From: Paenibacillus borealis
GTDB taxonomy: Bacteria; Bacillota; Bacilli; Paenibacillales; Paenibacillaceae
Reading direction: 5' to 3'
DNA length: 64,000 nucleotides
NCBI RefSeq assembly: GCF_000758665.1
Contig: NZ_CP009285.1
Coordinates: 186,001 to 250,000 of the forward strand
Part shown: positions 25,765 through 34,459 of the stretch, one piece after another
Layout: every line of letters starts with the position of its first letter
How positions within the stretch are numbered: the first letter of the stretch is position 1
Notes under the pieces: model-generated
What the model saw: only the letters and a program-made list of their open reading frames with translations
Told to the model about the DNA's origin: nothing
The model's database searches: none
Position numbers and translations under genes: made by a program

Positions 25765-27030
25765 GTGGCTATTGTTCAACTGAAATCAACAAACCCGCAG
25801 TTCACCTTTTTGATCAAAAAAAATCCGCAGAGCGGCATGCAGCTTCGCCCGGTACGCAAAGGTATGGCCTACGGCTGGTATTCGGATGATGCTACGTATA
25901 ACGTTTTTTTCAAGGATGCAGATAATGAACTCTCCTATAAGCAGAACGACAGTGAGAGCTTTGAGTATCTCAATGTCTCCCGGTATAACACCCCGCTGTT
26001 TCCGCTGAATGCGGTTAATGAGTTCTTCTCCACGCCTGTTAAGACGCAGGATGAGCGGGACATTGATGGCTATGAGCATACTTTTTATATCCATATGGTT
26101 CAGGTGGAGCGGCTGCACTATATTGAATTTTTCAACAAGCATCTGAAGGATTATACCTTCTCCCTGCAGCACCAGGCGCATAAGAGCTACTCACTGACCA
26201 TTACCACGCATAAAAGCTTATACCACCTCTTACATGCAGTTGGTGTGCTGTCCTTGTTCTTATCCATTTTTGGCGATGAGTATATCGATATTTCGGACCG
26301 CATTCTGGATAAATATATCCACAGTCTGAACGTTATTGATGCCCCTTTCTATATCCGCAGTCTGTTTGCACGGAGCTTCCTTACTACCCGGGAACTGTTC
26401 AAGCGCTACAAAGCCTCCATTGAGCAAACGGAGCAGGTTTCCATCGGGCTGGAGTATGGCGGTACGGCGATGCAGCGGCGGACGTTTATCTCTAGTGTGC
26501 TTCCATTCAATAAGCCGATTCTGGATATCGGTTGCGGGGAGGGCTTCTATGCCATTCCGTTTGCCGGGAAGATCGAGAGTACCTATTACGCCGTAGATAT
26601 CAATGAAGAACTGCTGGAGGTTGTGAACCGCAAGGCAAAAGCTAAGCAAATCGATAACATCGCCACCTTTGGCTCGCTGGATCATTTTCTGGAGTCGTAT
26701 AACGGGGAGCAGGTCGATGTGATCCTGACCGAAGTGGTAGAGCATATGAGCGAGGATGAAGCAGCTACGCTGATCCGGCAAATTATCGGAAGTGTGGATT
26801 TCGGACAACTGATTGTAACGACACCGAATGCTGACTTCAACCGGTATTATGAGCTGGAAGGATTCCGGCATGAGGATCATAAGTGGGAAATGGGTATTGA
26901 AGCGTTCCGTGAGTGGTTCACAGATACGATTCAAGGCCTGGCCGTTGAGGCGGAGTACGGGATGGTCGGTGACCGGGTAGATGAGATCCGGACGACGCAA
27001 AGCGCGATTGTGCGCAGAAAGGAGGAATAG
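25765..27030 (+). CDS. hen1: Hen1, 3'-terminal RNA ribose 2'-O-methyltransferase
   Basis: A protein of 421 residues. The N-terminal half is the bacterial Hen1 ligase-activating domain (MQLRPVRKGMAYGWYSDDATYNVFF...). The C-terminal half is a SAM methyltransferase: DIGCGEGFY binds SAM, and TEVVEHM with the HEDH segment supplies the Glu/His metal site of Hen1. It methylates the 2'-OH at the 3' end of broken RNA so that the resealed RNA resists recutting. The start is GTG 25765 with GGAGG eight bases upstream. Pnkp begins three bases after its stop; in known systems the two work as a complex. It is somewhat shorter than the usual 460 residues. Confidence 0.9.
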   Translation: MAIVQLKSTNPQFTFLIKKNPQSGMQLRPVRKGMAYGWYSDDATYNVFFKDADNELSYKQNDSESFEYLNVSRYNTPLFPLNAVNEFFSTPVKTQDERDIDGYEHTFYIHMVQVERLHYIEFFNKHLKDYTFSLQHQAHKSYSLTITTHKSLYHLLHAVGVLSLFLSIFGDEYIDISDRILDKYIHSLNVIDAPFYIRSLFARSFLTTRELFKRYKASIEQTEQVSIGLEYGGTAMQRRTFISSVLPFNKPILDIGCGEGFYAIPFAGKIESTYYAVDINEELLEVVNRKAKAKQIDNIATFGSLDHFLESYNGEQVDVILTEVVEHMSEDEAATLIRQIIGSVDFGQLIVTTPNADFNRYYELEGFRHEDHKWEMGIEAFREWFTDTIQGLAVEAEYGMVGDRVDEIRTTQSAIVRRKEE

Positions 27031-27033
27031 ACA

Positions 27034-29631
27034 GTGGACATTCAAACCCGGGTACACACGATATTCATGCTGGTGGGAGCAACGGAATGCGGCAAATCGA
27101 CGTTTGCGAAGGAAGTCCTGATCCCGCAGCTGAAGCTTGCGGATAGCTCAAAAGGGATGCGCACAAATGTGCAGTACTTGTCCTCGGATAGCATCCGACA
27201 GGAGATCTTAGGGTATGACTACGATAAATATGATCAGGTGATGCTGGAGGCGAGCTCGCATACGTTTCAATTGTTGTTCGAGCGGCTGAAGCTGGTAACC
27301 TCCTGGCCGATTAATGCGGAGTTTGTGATTATGGATACGATTGGACTGGCTGAAGATTACCGCAGTAAAGTCCGCGCAATTGCCCAGGAGAACAATTACA
27401 ATCTCGAAGTCATTCTGTTCGATTACCGCAAACGGGAGGATTATTATGCCTCAGAGCGGTCGAAGAAACTGATCTCGGGTCATCTGAACCGGTTGAGAAA
27501 AGAAGTGCTGCCCGTATTGTCACGTGAGGGCTACAACAAAATCCATAAAGTGCGCGCGAAGGATTTCCTTCTGGAAGGCGCGGGTGAGGGCGAAGTGCTG
27601 TCTAATTCGGACTACCGGGTGATCATAGAAGACTGGGAGGCTTATACTTCGGCAGTGCTTCCGCAGGATCTGGAGTATATTGTTGTCGGCGATGTCCATG
27701 AGTGTGTTCAAGAGCTTCAGGGGCTACTGCGCAGCTATGGATATAAAATAGAAGAAGGTAAGTTAAGCGCTACAGATAAGCTGAGTAACACAAAGATTAT
27801 TCTTACCGGCGACTGGATTGATAAAGGCAAGCAGACACGGGAGACGATAGAGTTCCTGTATGAGAACCGGGGGCATTTCCTGCTGGTGATGGGCAACCAT
27901 GAGAATTTCGTCTATAAATACCTGCGGGGTGAGATTCAAGGGACCGATCCGGAGCTGCTAAGAACGTATTTTGATTCGACCCGGGCTTTAAAAGAGGACG
28001 CTGAGCTCTTCAGTAAATTCTCGGTACTGGTGGAGGATTCCAAGCCTTTTTACCGCTATATCGGTATGCAGGGTCCTTCCTTCTATGTTACACACGCGCC
28101 CTGCCGCAATAAGTATATCGGGAAGCTGGATACGAATTCGCTGCGCCATCAGCGTAACTTCCGGCTGGACCGTGAATCTGCGTACGAGCAGCAGCTTGAT
28201 TTCCTGAAGCAGGAGGCGGTGAGTAATCACCCGTTCCATCTCTTTGGTCATATTGCCGCCAAGCAGACGTTCCGGATCAAGAACAAGCTCCACCTCGACA
28301 CGGGAGCCGTGCAGGGGAACGGCCTGACTTCTGTCCGCATATCGTTCAAACCTTTTTATAAAAGCCATAAATCTCATCAGATTGTGCTGCAGGAAGAGTT
28401 GCCAACGTTGTTCCATGAAGAGCAGCCCGTATCGCTGCAGGAGCTGGATTACGAAGCTGTGCGCAGATTGCAATATTCCTCGCGGAACCGGGTCAACTTT
28501 ATCTCGGGGACGATGTCACCTGCGGATAAGGACGTAGCTGCCGGTGAGCTGGAGTCGCTGCGTAAAGGTCTGGATTATTTTGCCGGGCGCCGTGTATCGG
28601 AAGTAGTCTTGCAGCCCAAGTATATGGGATCACGCTGTAGTGTGTATCTCTACCGGGAGATAGAGCAGTGTTATGCAGTCAGCCGTAATGGATATAAGGT
28701 CAAAGCGGTCGATTTGACTCCGGTTTACGAAGGACTGCTGCAGAAATTCGGAGCGTATATGGCGGAGCAAAACATTCGTGTACTTCTGCTGGACGGGGAG
28801 CTGCTGCCGTGGAAGGCACTTGGGGATGGGCTGATTGAGCGTCAGTTCCGGCCGATTGGGCGGGCTCTGGAGACAGAGCTGGAATTCCTCAGACAACATG
28901 GGTTCGAGGAGTCGCTGGGCAAGCTGATTCAGGATTATGAGGCGAGCGGCTTTGAGCAGGATCAGCATCATCTGACCAAAGAGGCGCTTAACAGCAGCTA
29001 TGGCTCTCATGTGTACCAGACGTATAAGCATATCCGGGACATAAGAGATTCCTACGTAGATCTTGACCAGCGGGACGAAGCTTACCAGATATATAAGCAG
29101 CAGCTGGAGCTATATGCGGGTGATGCGGAGCTTGAGTATAAACCTTTTGCCATCCTGAAGGAAGTGCTGGAAAGTGGGGAAGAACGGATACCTGACGGAT
29201 TGACTTCGGAACAATACCGCTTCTTGAACGACGACGAAGTGCTGGTGCTCGACCTGAATGAGCCGGATGCCTACATCAAGGCAGAGGAGTATTTCGCAAA
29301 AATAACGGTGGAGAAGCATATGGAAGGTATCGTCATTAAGCCGGAGCAGGAGCAGCAGGGGGTGGTTCCGTATCTGAAGGTCCGTAATCCTGGCTACCTG
29401 TCGATCATCTACGGGTATGACTACAAGTTCCCGCATAAATATGCCAAGCTGATGAAGCAGAAGAATATCGCTCCGAAACTGCGCACGTCCTTAGCTGAGC
29501 ACCGCCTGGGCAGACAGCTGCTGGAAGTGAAGCTGGATGAGATTTCGGCGGAGAACGAGGTCTACAAGCAGATTGCGGCCAACCTGTTATTTGAGGTAAC
29601 GAAGGAGAAGGAGATGGATCCGCGGTTGTAG
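27034..29631 (+). CDS. pnkp: Pnkp, polynucleotide kinase-phosphatase-ligase
   Basis: A three-domain RNA-repair enzyme of 865 residues. The 5'-kinase domain has the P-loop GATECGKST (15-23). The metallophosphoesterase has GDVHE (219-223), GDWIDKG and GNHE (287-290) and removes 2',3'-cyclic or 3'-phosphates. The C-terminal adenylyltransferase has the ligase motif KYMGSR (Lys529) and EGIVIKPE. Together with Hen1 it heals and seals RNA cut by ribotoxins. The start is GTG 27034 with AGGAGGA eight bases upstream. Its gene follows hen1 directly. All key residues are intact, so it is probably functional. Confidence 0.92.
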   Translation: MDIQTRVHTIFMLVGATECGKSTFAKEVLIPQLKLADSSKGMRTNVQYLSSDSIRQEILGYDYDKYDQVMLEASSHTFQLLFERLKLVTSWPINAEFVIMDTIGLAEDYRSKVRAIAQENNYNLEVILFDYRKREDYYASERSKKLISGHLNRLRKEVLPVLSREGYNKIHKVRAKDFLLEGAGEGEVLSNSDYRVIIEDWEAYTSAVLPQDLEYIVVGDVHECVQELQGLLRSYGYKIEEGKLSATDKLSNTKIILTGDWIDKGKQTRETIEFLYENRGHFLLVMGNHENFVYKYLRGEIQGTDPELLRTYFDSTRALKEDAELFSKFSVLVEDSKPFYRYIGMQGPSFYVTHAPCRNKYIGKLDTNSLRHQRNFRLDRESAYEQQLDFLKQEAVSNHPFHLFGHIAAKQTFRIKNKLHLDTGAVQGNGLTSVRISFKPFYKSHKSHQIVLQEELPTLFHEEQPVSLQELDYEAVRRLQYSSRNRVNFISGTMSPADKDVAAGELESLRKGLDYFAGRRVSEVVLQPKYMGSRCSVYLYREIEQCYAVSRNGYKVKAVDLTPVYEGLLQKFGAYMAEQNIRVLLLDGELLPWKALGDGLIERQFRPIGRALETELEFLRQHGFEESLGKLIQDYEASGFEQDQHHLTKEALNSSYGSHVYQTYKHIRDIRDSYVDLDQRDEAYQIYKQQLELYAGDAELEYKPFAILKEVLESGEERIPDGLTSEQYRFLNDDEVLVLDLNEPDAYIKAEEYFAKITVEKHMEGIVIKPEQEQQGVVPYLKVRNPGYLSIIYGYDYKFPHKYAKLMKQKNIAPKLRTSLAEHRLGRQLLEVKLDEISAENEVYKQIAANLLFEVTKEKEMDPRL

Positions 29632-29657
29632 AAGGAACGTGATGCAGACAAAAATAG

Positions 29658-29684
29658 GAGGGCAGACCATAACGGTCCGCCCTC
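29658..29684. terminator. Bidirectional terminator
   Basis: GAGGGCAGACC pairs with GGTCCGCCCTC with one mismatch. The minus-strand T-run serves the GH94 gene, and TCTTCTCT follows on the plus strand for pnkp. Confidence 0.7.
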
Positions 29685-29709
29685 TTCTCTATTCCGTATA
29701 TTTACCTTC

Positions 29710-32091
29710 TTATCCCATAACGACGAGCACATCATTCTCTGCTGCCAATTGGGTAACCGGAATCAGGTCGCCCTGGATTTCTTCACCGTTAATGACGATA
29801 CGGGATACCCCTTTTTGCACGCCGTTATTGTTCTCAACCCGGATGTTCAGCTTCTTGCCGCGGAATTCCCGCACCATAGAGAATTCTGTCCAGTCGGAAG
29901 GAACACATGGGTTCAGGCGGAGGCCATCCTTCTGCGGCTGAACTCCCATGATGCCCTCTACCAGGGAGACCATGACGGTCGAGGCGGTGCCGGTGAGCCA
30001 GTGCACATGTGCCCGGCCCTGGTACGGGCTATCCTTGGACTCGACGAATTGGCCATGCACATAAGGCTCAAGCTTGCGGACCTCAGCTTTATCATTCATG
30101 CTGGCCGGACTGCAGTTCAGGAAATACTCGAACGCGCGGTCGCCATTGCCGATCATCGTCTCGGCCAGAATGAGCCAACCCTGCGGCTGGCTGAAGATGC
30201 CGCCGTTCTCCTTGGTGGAGGCGTTGAAGAGGGCCATAAGGGCTACGGGCAAGCCGTATTTACGGAATGGCGGATAGAACAGCATAGTACCGTAATCTGT
30301 CCGCAGATTCTCGTAGACTTTATCCATGGAGACCCTCGCCTGCTCTGGACGGGCGGCGCCGCTTAACACTGCCCAGCTTTGCGGGTTCATCCAGATCTTA
30401 CCTTCTTCGTTCTCCCAGGAGCCAATCGTATAATTGTCCTCGGTGAACCCGCGTACGAATTGGTCTTTCTCCCAGGCATACTTCTGAATGTTACCGTCGA
30501 GCTCATCAAGCAGGCCTTGTGCCCACGCTACATCTTCCGGCTTGTTTTTATTCTGGGCAATTTCCATGAATATTTTGAAGCCCATGTACAGCTGGAAGGC
30601 GACGAACAGAGATTCTCCCTTGGCTCCAAGACGCAGACAGTCATTCCAGTCCGCATGCAGCCCAACCGGCATACCGTGTGCACCCATGCGGTCCAGACTG
30701 AACTGCAGGGCCTGGCGCAGATGTCCATACACCGTATCCTCGCCTTTATCCGAATAAGGAACCACTTCATTCGTAAAGTCCCAGTTACCGCTTTCATTTA
30801 AGTATTTAATAACCGTCGGGAACAGCCACAGGGCATCATCGGCGCGATAATGGGGATGACCGGTCTCCCGCACGTATTCCGGATCGTCCGGAGTGCCTTC
30901 ATGGCCAGGATTATGATCGAATTTGACGAGTGGAAGCCCGCCGCCATTGGATACCTGGGCCGAAATCATCAGTCTCAGACGCTCAAGGGCCATCTCATGA
31001 TCCAGATGGATAATGCCTTGAATATCCTGTACCGTATCCCGGTAGCCTAGTCCGTTACGAAGACCGGAGTACTGGAAGGAGGCAGCACGCGACCAGATGA
31101 AGGTAATGAAGCACTGGTAAGCATTCCAGGTGTTGATCATATTGTTCAGATTATCGCTCGGGGTCTGGACCTGGAAGCGGTTGAGCTTGCTGTGCCAGAA
31201 CGCTTTCAGTTCTTCGAGCTCCTCCTCTACAACAGACAAATCCTTGTAGTGGCTGAGAATTTCAGACGCGCCTTGCTCATCGTATTGTCCCAGCAGGAAA
31301 GCGACTTCTTTCTCTTCGCCCGGCTGCAGCTCCACATTGATCTGCAATGCACCGCAGGCGTTCGTGTTGTAGTTGAGTGAATTGGAACATTCACCGTTGG
31401 CAACAGAAGCCGGGTTCCCGTAGCTGCGGTATTCTCCCAGAAAGGTATCCCGGTCGCCGTCGTAACCGGCCACCTCCGCGCCGGCAGCGCCGAAGAATCT
31501 CCAGGTTTGCTCCTCGGGGATATTCTCATTGATGACCTGCAGGATCTTGTTATTCTTATAATAAGTCCGCGAGATAAACAGGGTGTACTGCAGGTTGACG
31601 GTATCCTGCTCATAGTTGTTATTGTTGGTTAGTTCAGCAAAGCCGAAGAGAGCCAGCTTCCGTGCTGTGGTGCCATCATTGCGGACCTTCATCCGCCATA
31701 CCTCATAGGTTTTGTTCAGCGGCACGTAATATAAGGACTCTGTATGGATGTTATCGTAATCCGAGACGATGTTCGTGTATCCGGTTCCATGATGGCATAC
31801 GGATTGATATTGATCCAGATCTTTACCTACCGGCTGCCAGGAGCCGGACCAATAATCCCCGTTCTCCAGATCTTTTACATAAATGTAGCGCCCGGGTTCG
31901 TCATTGGAGTTAAAGTGGTAGCGGAGATGCCGTCCGTTGGCTCCGGATTTCACGAAGCTGTAGCCTCCGGCATTTCCTGAGATAATTGCGCCGTATTCCG
32001 GCGAGCCAAGATAGTTGGCCCATGGGGCTGGTGTATTTGGCTTCGTGATGAGGTACTCTTTGTTTTTTTCGTCAAAATGACCGTATTGCAT
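29710..32091 (-). CDS. GH94 disaccharide phosphorylase (cellobiose/chitobiose type)
   Basis: An enzyme of 793 residues that should split a beta-linked disaccharide with phosphate to give a sugar 1-phosphate. The N-terminal beta-sandwich has YGHFDEKNKEYLITKPNTP and NYLGSPEYG. The (alpha/alpha)6 barrel holds RNGLGYRDTVQD and HADWNDCL, with the catalytic acid Asp484, and GGIFSQPQGW. Length and motifs fit cellobiose or N,N'-diacetylchitobiose phosphorylase. The YDGDRDTFLGEYR and CSNS segments lean to the chitobiose-like branch, so specificity is left open. There is no signal peptide; it is cytoplasmic. The start is ATG 32091 after AGGAGGAATGGTT. An operator-like palindrome lies upstream. Confidence 0.85.
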   Translation of the reverse strand: MQYGHFDEKNKEYLITKPNTPAPWANYLGSPEYGAIISGNAGGYSFVKSGANGRHLRYHFNSNDEPGRYIYVKDLENGDYWSGSWQPVGKDLDQYQSVCHHGTGYTNIVSDYDNIHTESLYYVPLNKTYEVWRMKVRNDGTTARKLALFGFAELTNNNNYEQDTVNLQYTLFISRTYYKNNKILQVINENIPEEQTWRFFGAAGAEVAGYDGDRDTFLGEYRSYGNPASVANGECSNSLNYNTNACGALQINVELQPGEEKEVAFLLGQYDEQGASEILSHYKDLSVVEEELEELKAFWHSKLNRFQVQTPSDNLNNMINTWNAYQCFITFIWSRAASFQYSGLRNGLGYRDTVQDIQGIIHLDHEMALERLRLMISAQVSNGGGLPLVKFDHNPGHEGTPDDPEYVRETGHPHYRADDALWLFPTVIKYLNESGNWDFTNEVVPYSDKGEDTVYGHLRQALQFSLDRMGAHGMPVGLHADWNDCLRLGAKGESLFVAFQLYMGFKIFMEIAQNKNKPEDVAWAQGLLDELDGNIQKYAWEKDQFVRGFTEDNYTIGSWENEEGKIWMNPQSWAVLSGAARPEQARVSMDKVYENLRTDYGTMLFYPPFRKYGLPVALMALFNASTKENGGIFSQPQGWLILAETMIGNGDRAFEYFLNCSPASMNDKAEVRKLEPYVHGQFVESKDSPYQGRAHVHWLTGTASTVMVSLVEGIMGVQPQKDGLRLNPCVPSDWTEFSMVREFRGKKLNIRVENNNGVQKGVSRIVINGEEIQGDLIPVTQLAAENDVLVVMG

Positions 32092-32127
32092 AACCATTCC
32101 TCCTACAAAGTGGATGACAGGCAGGAG

Positions 32128-32145
32128 TGTAAACACGCGTTCACA
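32128..32145 (-). promoter_or_regulatory. LacI-type operator-like palindrome upstream of GH94
   Basis: TGTAAACACGCGTTCACA is an imperfect palindrome (14 of 18 positions symmetric) about 37 bases upstream of the GH94 start. It resembles sites of LacI-family sugar regulators. Confidence 0.4.
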
Positions 32146-32260
32146 AACGGTTGGAATTTCCCGCCCAATCTCATTATAAGACAGTTCCGGCCTACCTAGA
32201 AACCCTAATTTTTAGTGTAAAAAGCAAACAATATAATATTTTTATAGCTGTTTGTTATAT

Positions 32261-32296
32261 TGCAGTCCTCCCCCTAAGGAGATGGACTGCATTTTT
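32261..32296. terminator. Hairpin after the lipoprotein gene
   Basis: TGCAGTCC and GGACTGCA form the stem, with an inner CTCC/GGAG pair. The T-run is on the plus strand although the neighbouring genes are leftward, so its role is uncertain. Confidence 0.4.
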
Positions 32297-32304
32297 GTAT
32301 GCAA

Positions 32305-33270
32305 TTATTTTATTGCGGCGTCAACTTCCTTCTCAAAGGCCTCCAAATACTGATTGAAAATTCCGGTATCAAATTTTGCAGTAGTATCGTTGGCTTTAGG
32401 CGGATTCTGTTGAACCAGGCTGTATAGACGATCTGTTTCGGAGGAAAGCTTCGTCCAGACCTGCTTAAGTGAATCGTATTTGGAATCAAGACCGGCGATA
32501 TAGCTGTCGTATTCCTTTTTCTTATCCATGGTCTTGGCCAGCTGCTCAACGGTGAAATTGATATCCAGATTCTGTCCTGTACTGCCGGTCCCGCTATTCA
32601 TATACGAATGGATGTCAACAAATCCTTCGTTCCACACATCGGAAATGACGAAATTCCGGATATCTCTTAACATTTCACTAGGAGCAGGTACGGTTGATAA
32701 CGAAGCTTCCGGGAGGTGCTCTTTGAAGACCTTTCTTGCTTCGCCGAATGTTTCCTGGTCAGATGAATCTGTTGCCCATATAATTTTCAGGTCACTGATA
32801 AGAACGATCAATTCGCTTTTGGGGTTAGAGGCCTTTTGGCCTTGAATTAGCACGGCCTCAACTTTCATTCCGCCTTCATCAGAATAATGTGTAGACTCGA
32901 GAACCTGGGGATTCTTAAGTTTCTGGTCATCAGGTGTTTCTACGGATTGAATCATTTGAAACAGCGGCTGGGCATCCGGATAGACGTTGTCAGTGATAAA
33001 GACCTTTTTCGCTTCCCCATCTGACCCGTTTAAGAAGACGTTGACGTATTCAAGCGCCACAGCTTCTGTATCAGACAGTTTTTTAGGTGCAGGTGTTGGT
33101 GCGATAGTAGGTTCAGGCGCGGGTGTCTCTGAAGGACTCACTGAAGAAGCCTGTGTTTCTGCCGAAGCAGCAGCTGTAGACGCCGGAGACTCTGCCGTGT
33201 TTTTATCCGAACTGCACCCCGTCAGCGCCATAAAAGCAATGATCAAACTGATAACAAATTTTCTCTCCAT
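32305..33270 (-). CDS. Lipoprotein of unknown function
   Basis: A protein of 321 residues exported as a lipoprotein. Signal sequence and lipobox are MERKFVISLIIAFMALTGC (Cys19). A Ser/Ala/Pro/Thr-rich linker (about 20-65) is followed by a region KLSDTEAVALEYVNVFLNGSDGEAKKVF that recalls small lipoproteins with an NTF2/DUF4878-like fold. The remaining part is helical (EQLAKTMDKKKEYDSYI). The start is ATG 33270 with AGGGGG nine bases upstream; the longer frame to 33366 has no such site. The gene is divergent from the GntR regulator. The function is not recognised. Confidence 0.65.
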   Translation of the reverse strand: MERKFVISLIIAFMALTGCSSDKNTAESPASTAAASAETQASSVSPSETPAPEPTIAPTPAPKKLSDTEAVALEYVNVFLNGSDGEAKKVFITDNVYPDAQPLFQMIQSVETPDDQKLKNPQVLESTHYSDEGGMKVEAVLIQGQKASNPKSELIVLISDLKIIWATDSSDQETFGEARKVFKEHLPEASLSTVPAPSEMLRDIRNFVISDVWNEGFVDIHSYMNSGTGSTGQNLDINFTVEQLAKTMDKKKEYDSYIAGLDSKYDSLKQVWTKLSSETDRLYSLVQQNPPKANDTTAKFDTGIFNQYLEAFEKEVDAAIK

Positions 33271-33424
33271 TTTGCATTTCCCCCTGGTAATATATTTATT
33301 TCCAGTTCTATGTACGCGCTTTGACAGGCGGGGTTTCAGGTTTGAAATTTGAACGCTATCATTCACCCTAATATGATATATTTAATATTGAAATTTAATG
33401 CAGGGCCCGACGAAGGAGTGCTAC

Positions 33425-34147
33425 ATGACACAATTTGTCTATAAGCAAATTATTGATGACCTCAAAATGAAGATTTTTGCGGGACGGTTTGCTGATATGA
33501 GATTGCCGGATGAGCGCAGTCTTAGTGAAACGTATCAGGTTAGCCGCAGCACCATTAAGCGTGCGCTAACCAAGATGGAGAGCTACGGCATTATTTTCAA
33601 GAAACGCGGATCCGGAACCTTTATTAACCCGTTGTACATAAAAAACGATTCCATCTTTAATTACGAAGGCTCTAATCTCGGGGTTTCTGACAACTTCCAG
33701 ATGCATGGCAAGAAGCCGGAGATCAAAGTACTGAATTTCGAGGTTATTCGGCCTACGGAAGAGCTTCAGCGCGATTTGTTCCTGCAGCCCCATGATTTTG
33801 TATATAAAATTGTCCGCTTGCGTCTGTTTGATGATGAACCCTTTATGATCGAGACCGGATACATTCCGATTAAAATCGTGCAGGATCTCGATATGGCGAT
33901 TATAGAAGGGTCGATCTTTCATTATCTGGAGGAATCGCGCAATCTGGCGGTCACCAAATCCTTTTTGTCTATTTTTGCCGAGCCGTCGTTAGCTAATGAT
34001 CAGGAGCTGCTCCACCTGAAGGAAAATGAGCCCGTGGGGATTATGGAAGGGATCTTCTTCCTGGATAATGGGACGCCGTTCGAATTCTCACATATGCGGT
34101 TCCATTACAAATATCTGAAATTCAATACCTTCGTATCGGTTCATTAA
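33425..34147 (+). CDS. GntR/HutC-family transcriptional regulator
   Basis: A regulator of 240 residues. The N-terminal winged helix (YKQIIDDLKMKIFAGRF, LPDERSLSETYQVSRSTIKRAL) is of the GntR type. The C-terminal UTRA domain (about 85-235) has the pattern RLRLFDDEPFMIETGYIP. UTRA domains bind sugar phosphates or other small metabolites. ATG 33425 has GAAGGAG upstream. It lies 300 bases upstream of the phosphoketolase on the same strand and may respond to a pentose- or hexose-derived metabolite, but a terminator separates them. Confidence 0.85.
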   Translation: MTQFVYKQIIDDLKMKIFAGRFADMRLPDERSLSETYQVSRSTIKRALTKMESYGIIFKKRGSGTFINPLYIKNDSIFNYEGSNLGVSDNFQMHGKKPEIKVLNFEVIRPTEELQRDLFLQPHDFVYKIVRLRLFDDEPFMIETGYIPIKIVQDLDMAIIEGSIFHYLEESRNLAVTKSFLSIFAEPSLANDQELLHLKENEPVGIMEGIFFLDNGTPFEFSHMRFHYKYLKFNTFVSVH

Positions 34148-34171
34148 CGGAATAACTGAATAATAATCACG

Positions 34172-34203
34172 AAAGGCCGGGAAGATAGTTCCGGTCTTTT
34201 TGT
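34172..34203 (+). terminator. Terminator of the GntR gene
   Basis: AAAGGCCGG pairs with CCGGTCTTT and is followed by more T residues. The rest of the 34148-34459 gap shows no gene and is the AT-rich leader of the phosphoketolase. Confidence 0.75.
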
Positions 34204-34459
34204 TTGCCCCAGGAAGATCAGGAGGGCGGCGGAGTATAAAAAAGAGGCTTGTGAAATAAATTACAAATACATCCATGGTTATTAAAATTATGCTTCTTTT
34301 ATAACTAATTTGCTGCGGATTTCATACTATGTTCAAAAATTCACAATATTGGACCGTATCAATTGCTAAAAAGATTGAATTTATTAAAGCCAGGAGTATG
34401 ATGTAACTGTAGAAGTGATATATTCAAAATACAAAGATAAAAATTAGGGAGTGGAAGAA

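Noticed and set aside
26260..27057. 265-codon open frame on the minus strand
   Set aside because: It is antisense to hen1, which carries intact methyltransferase motifs.
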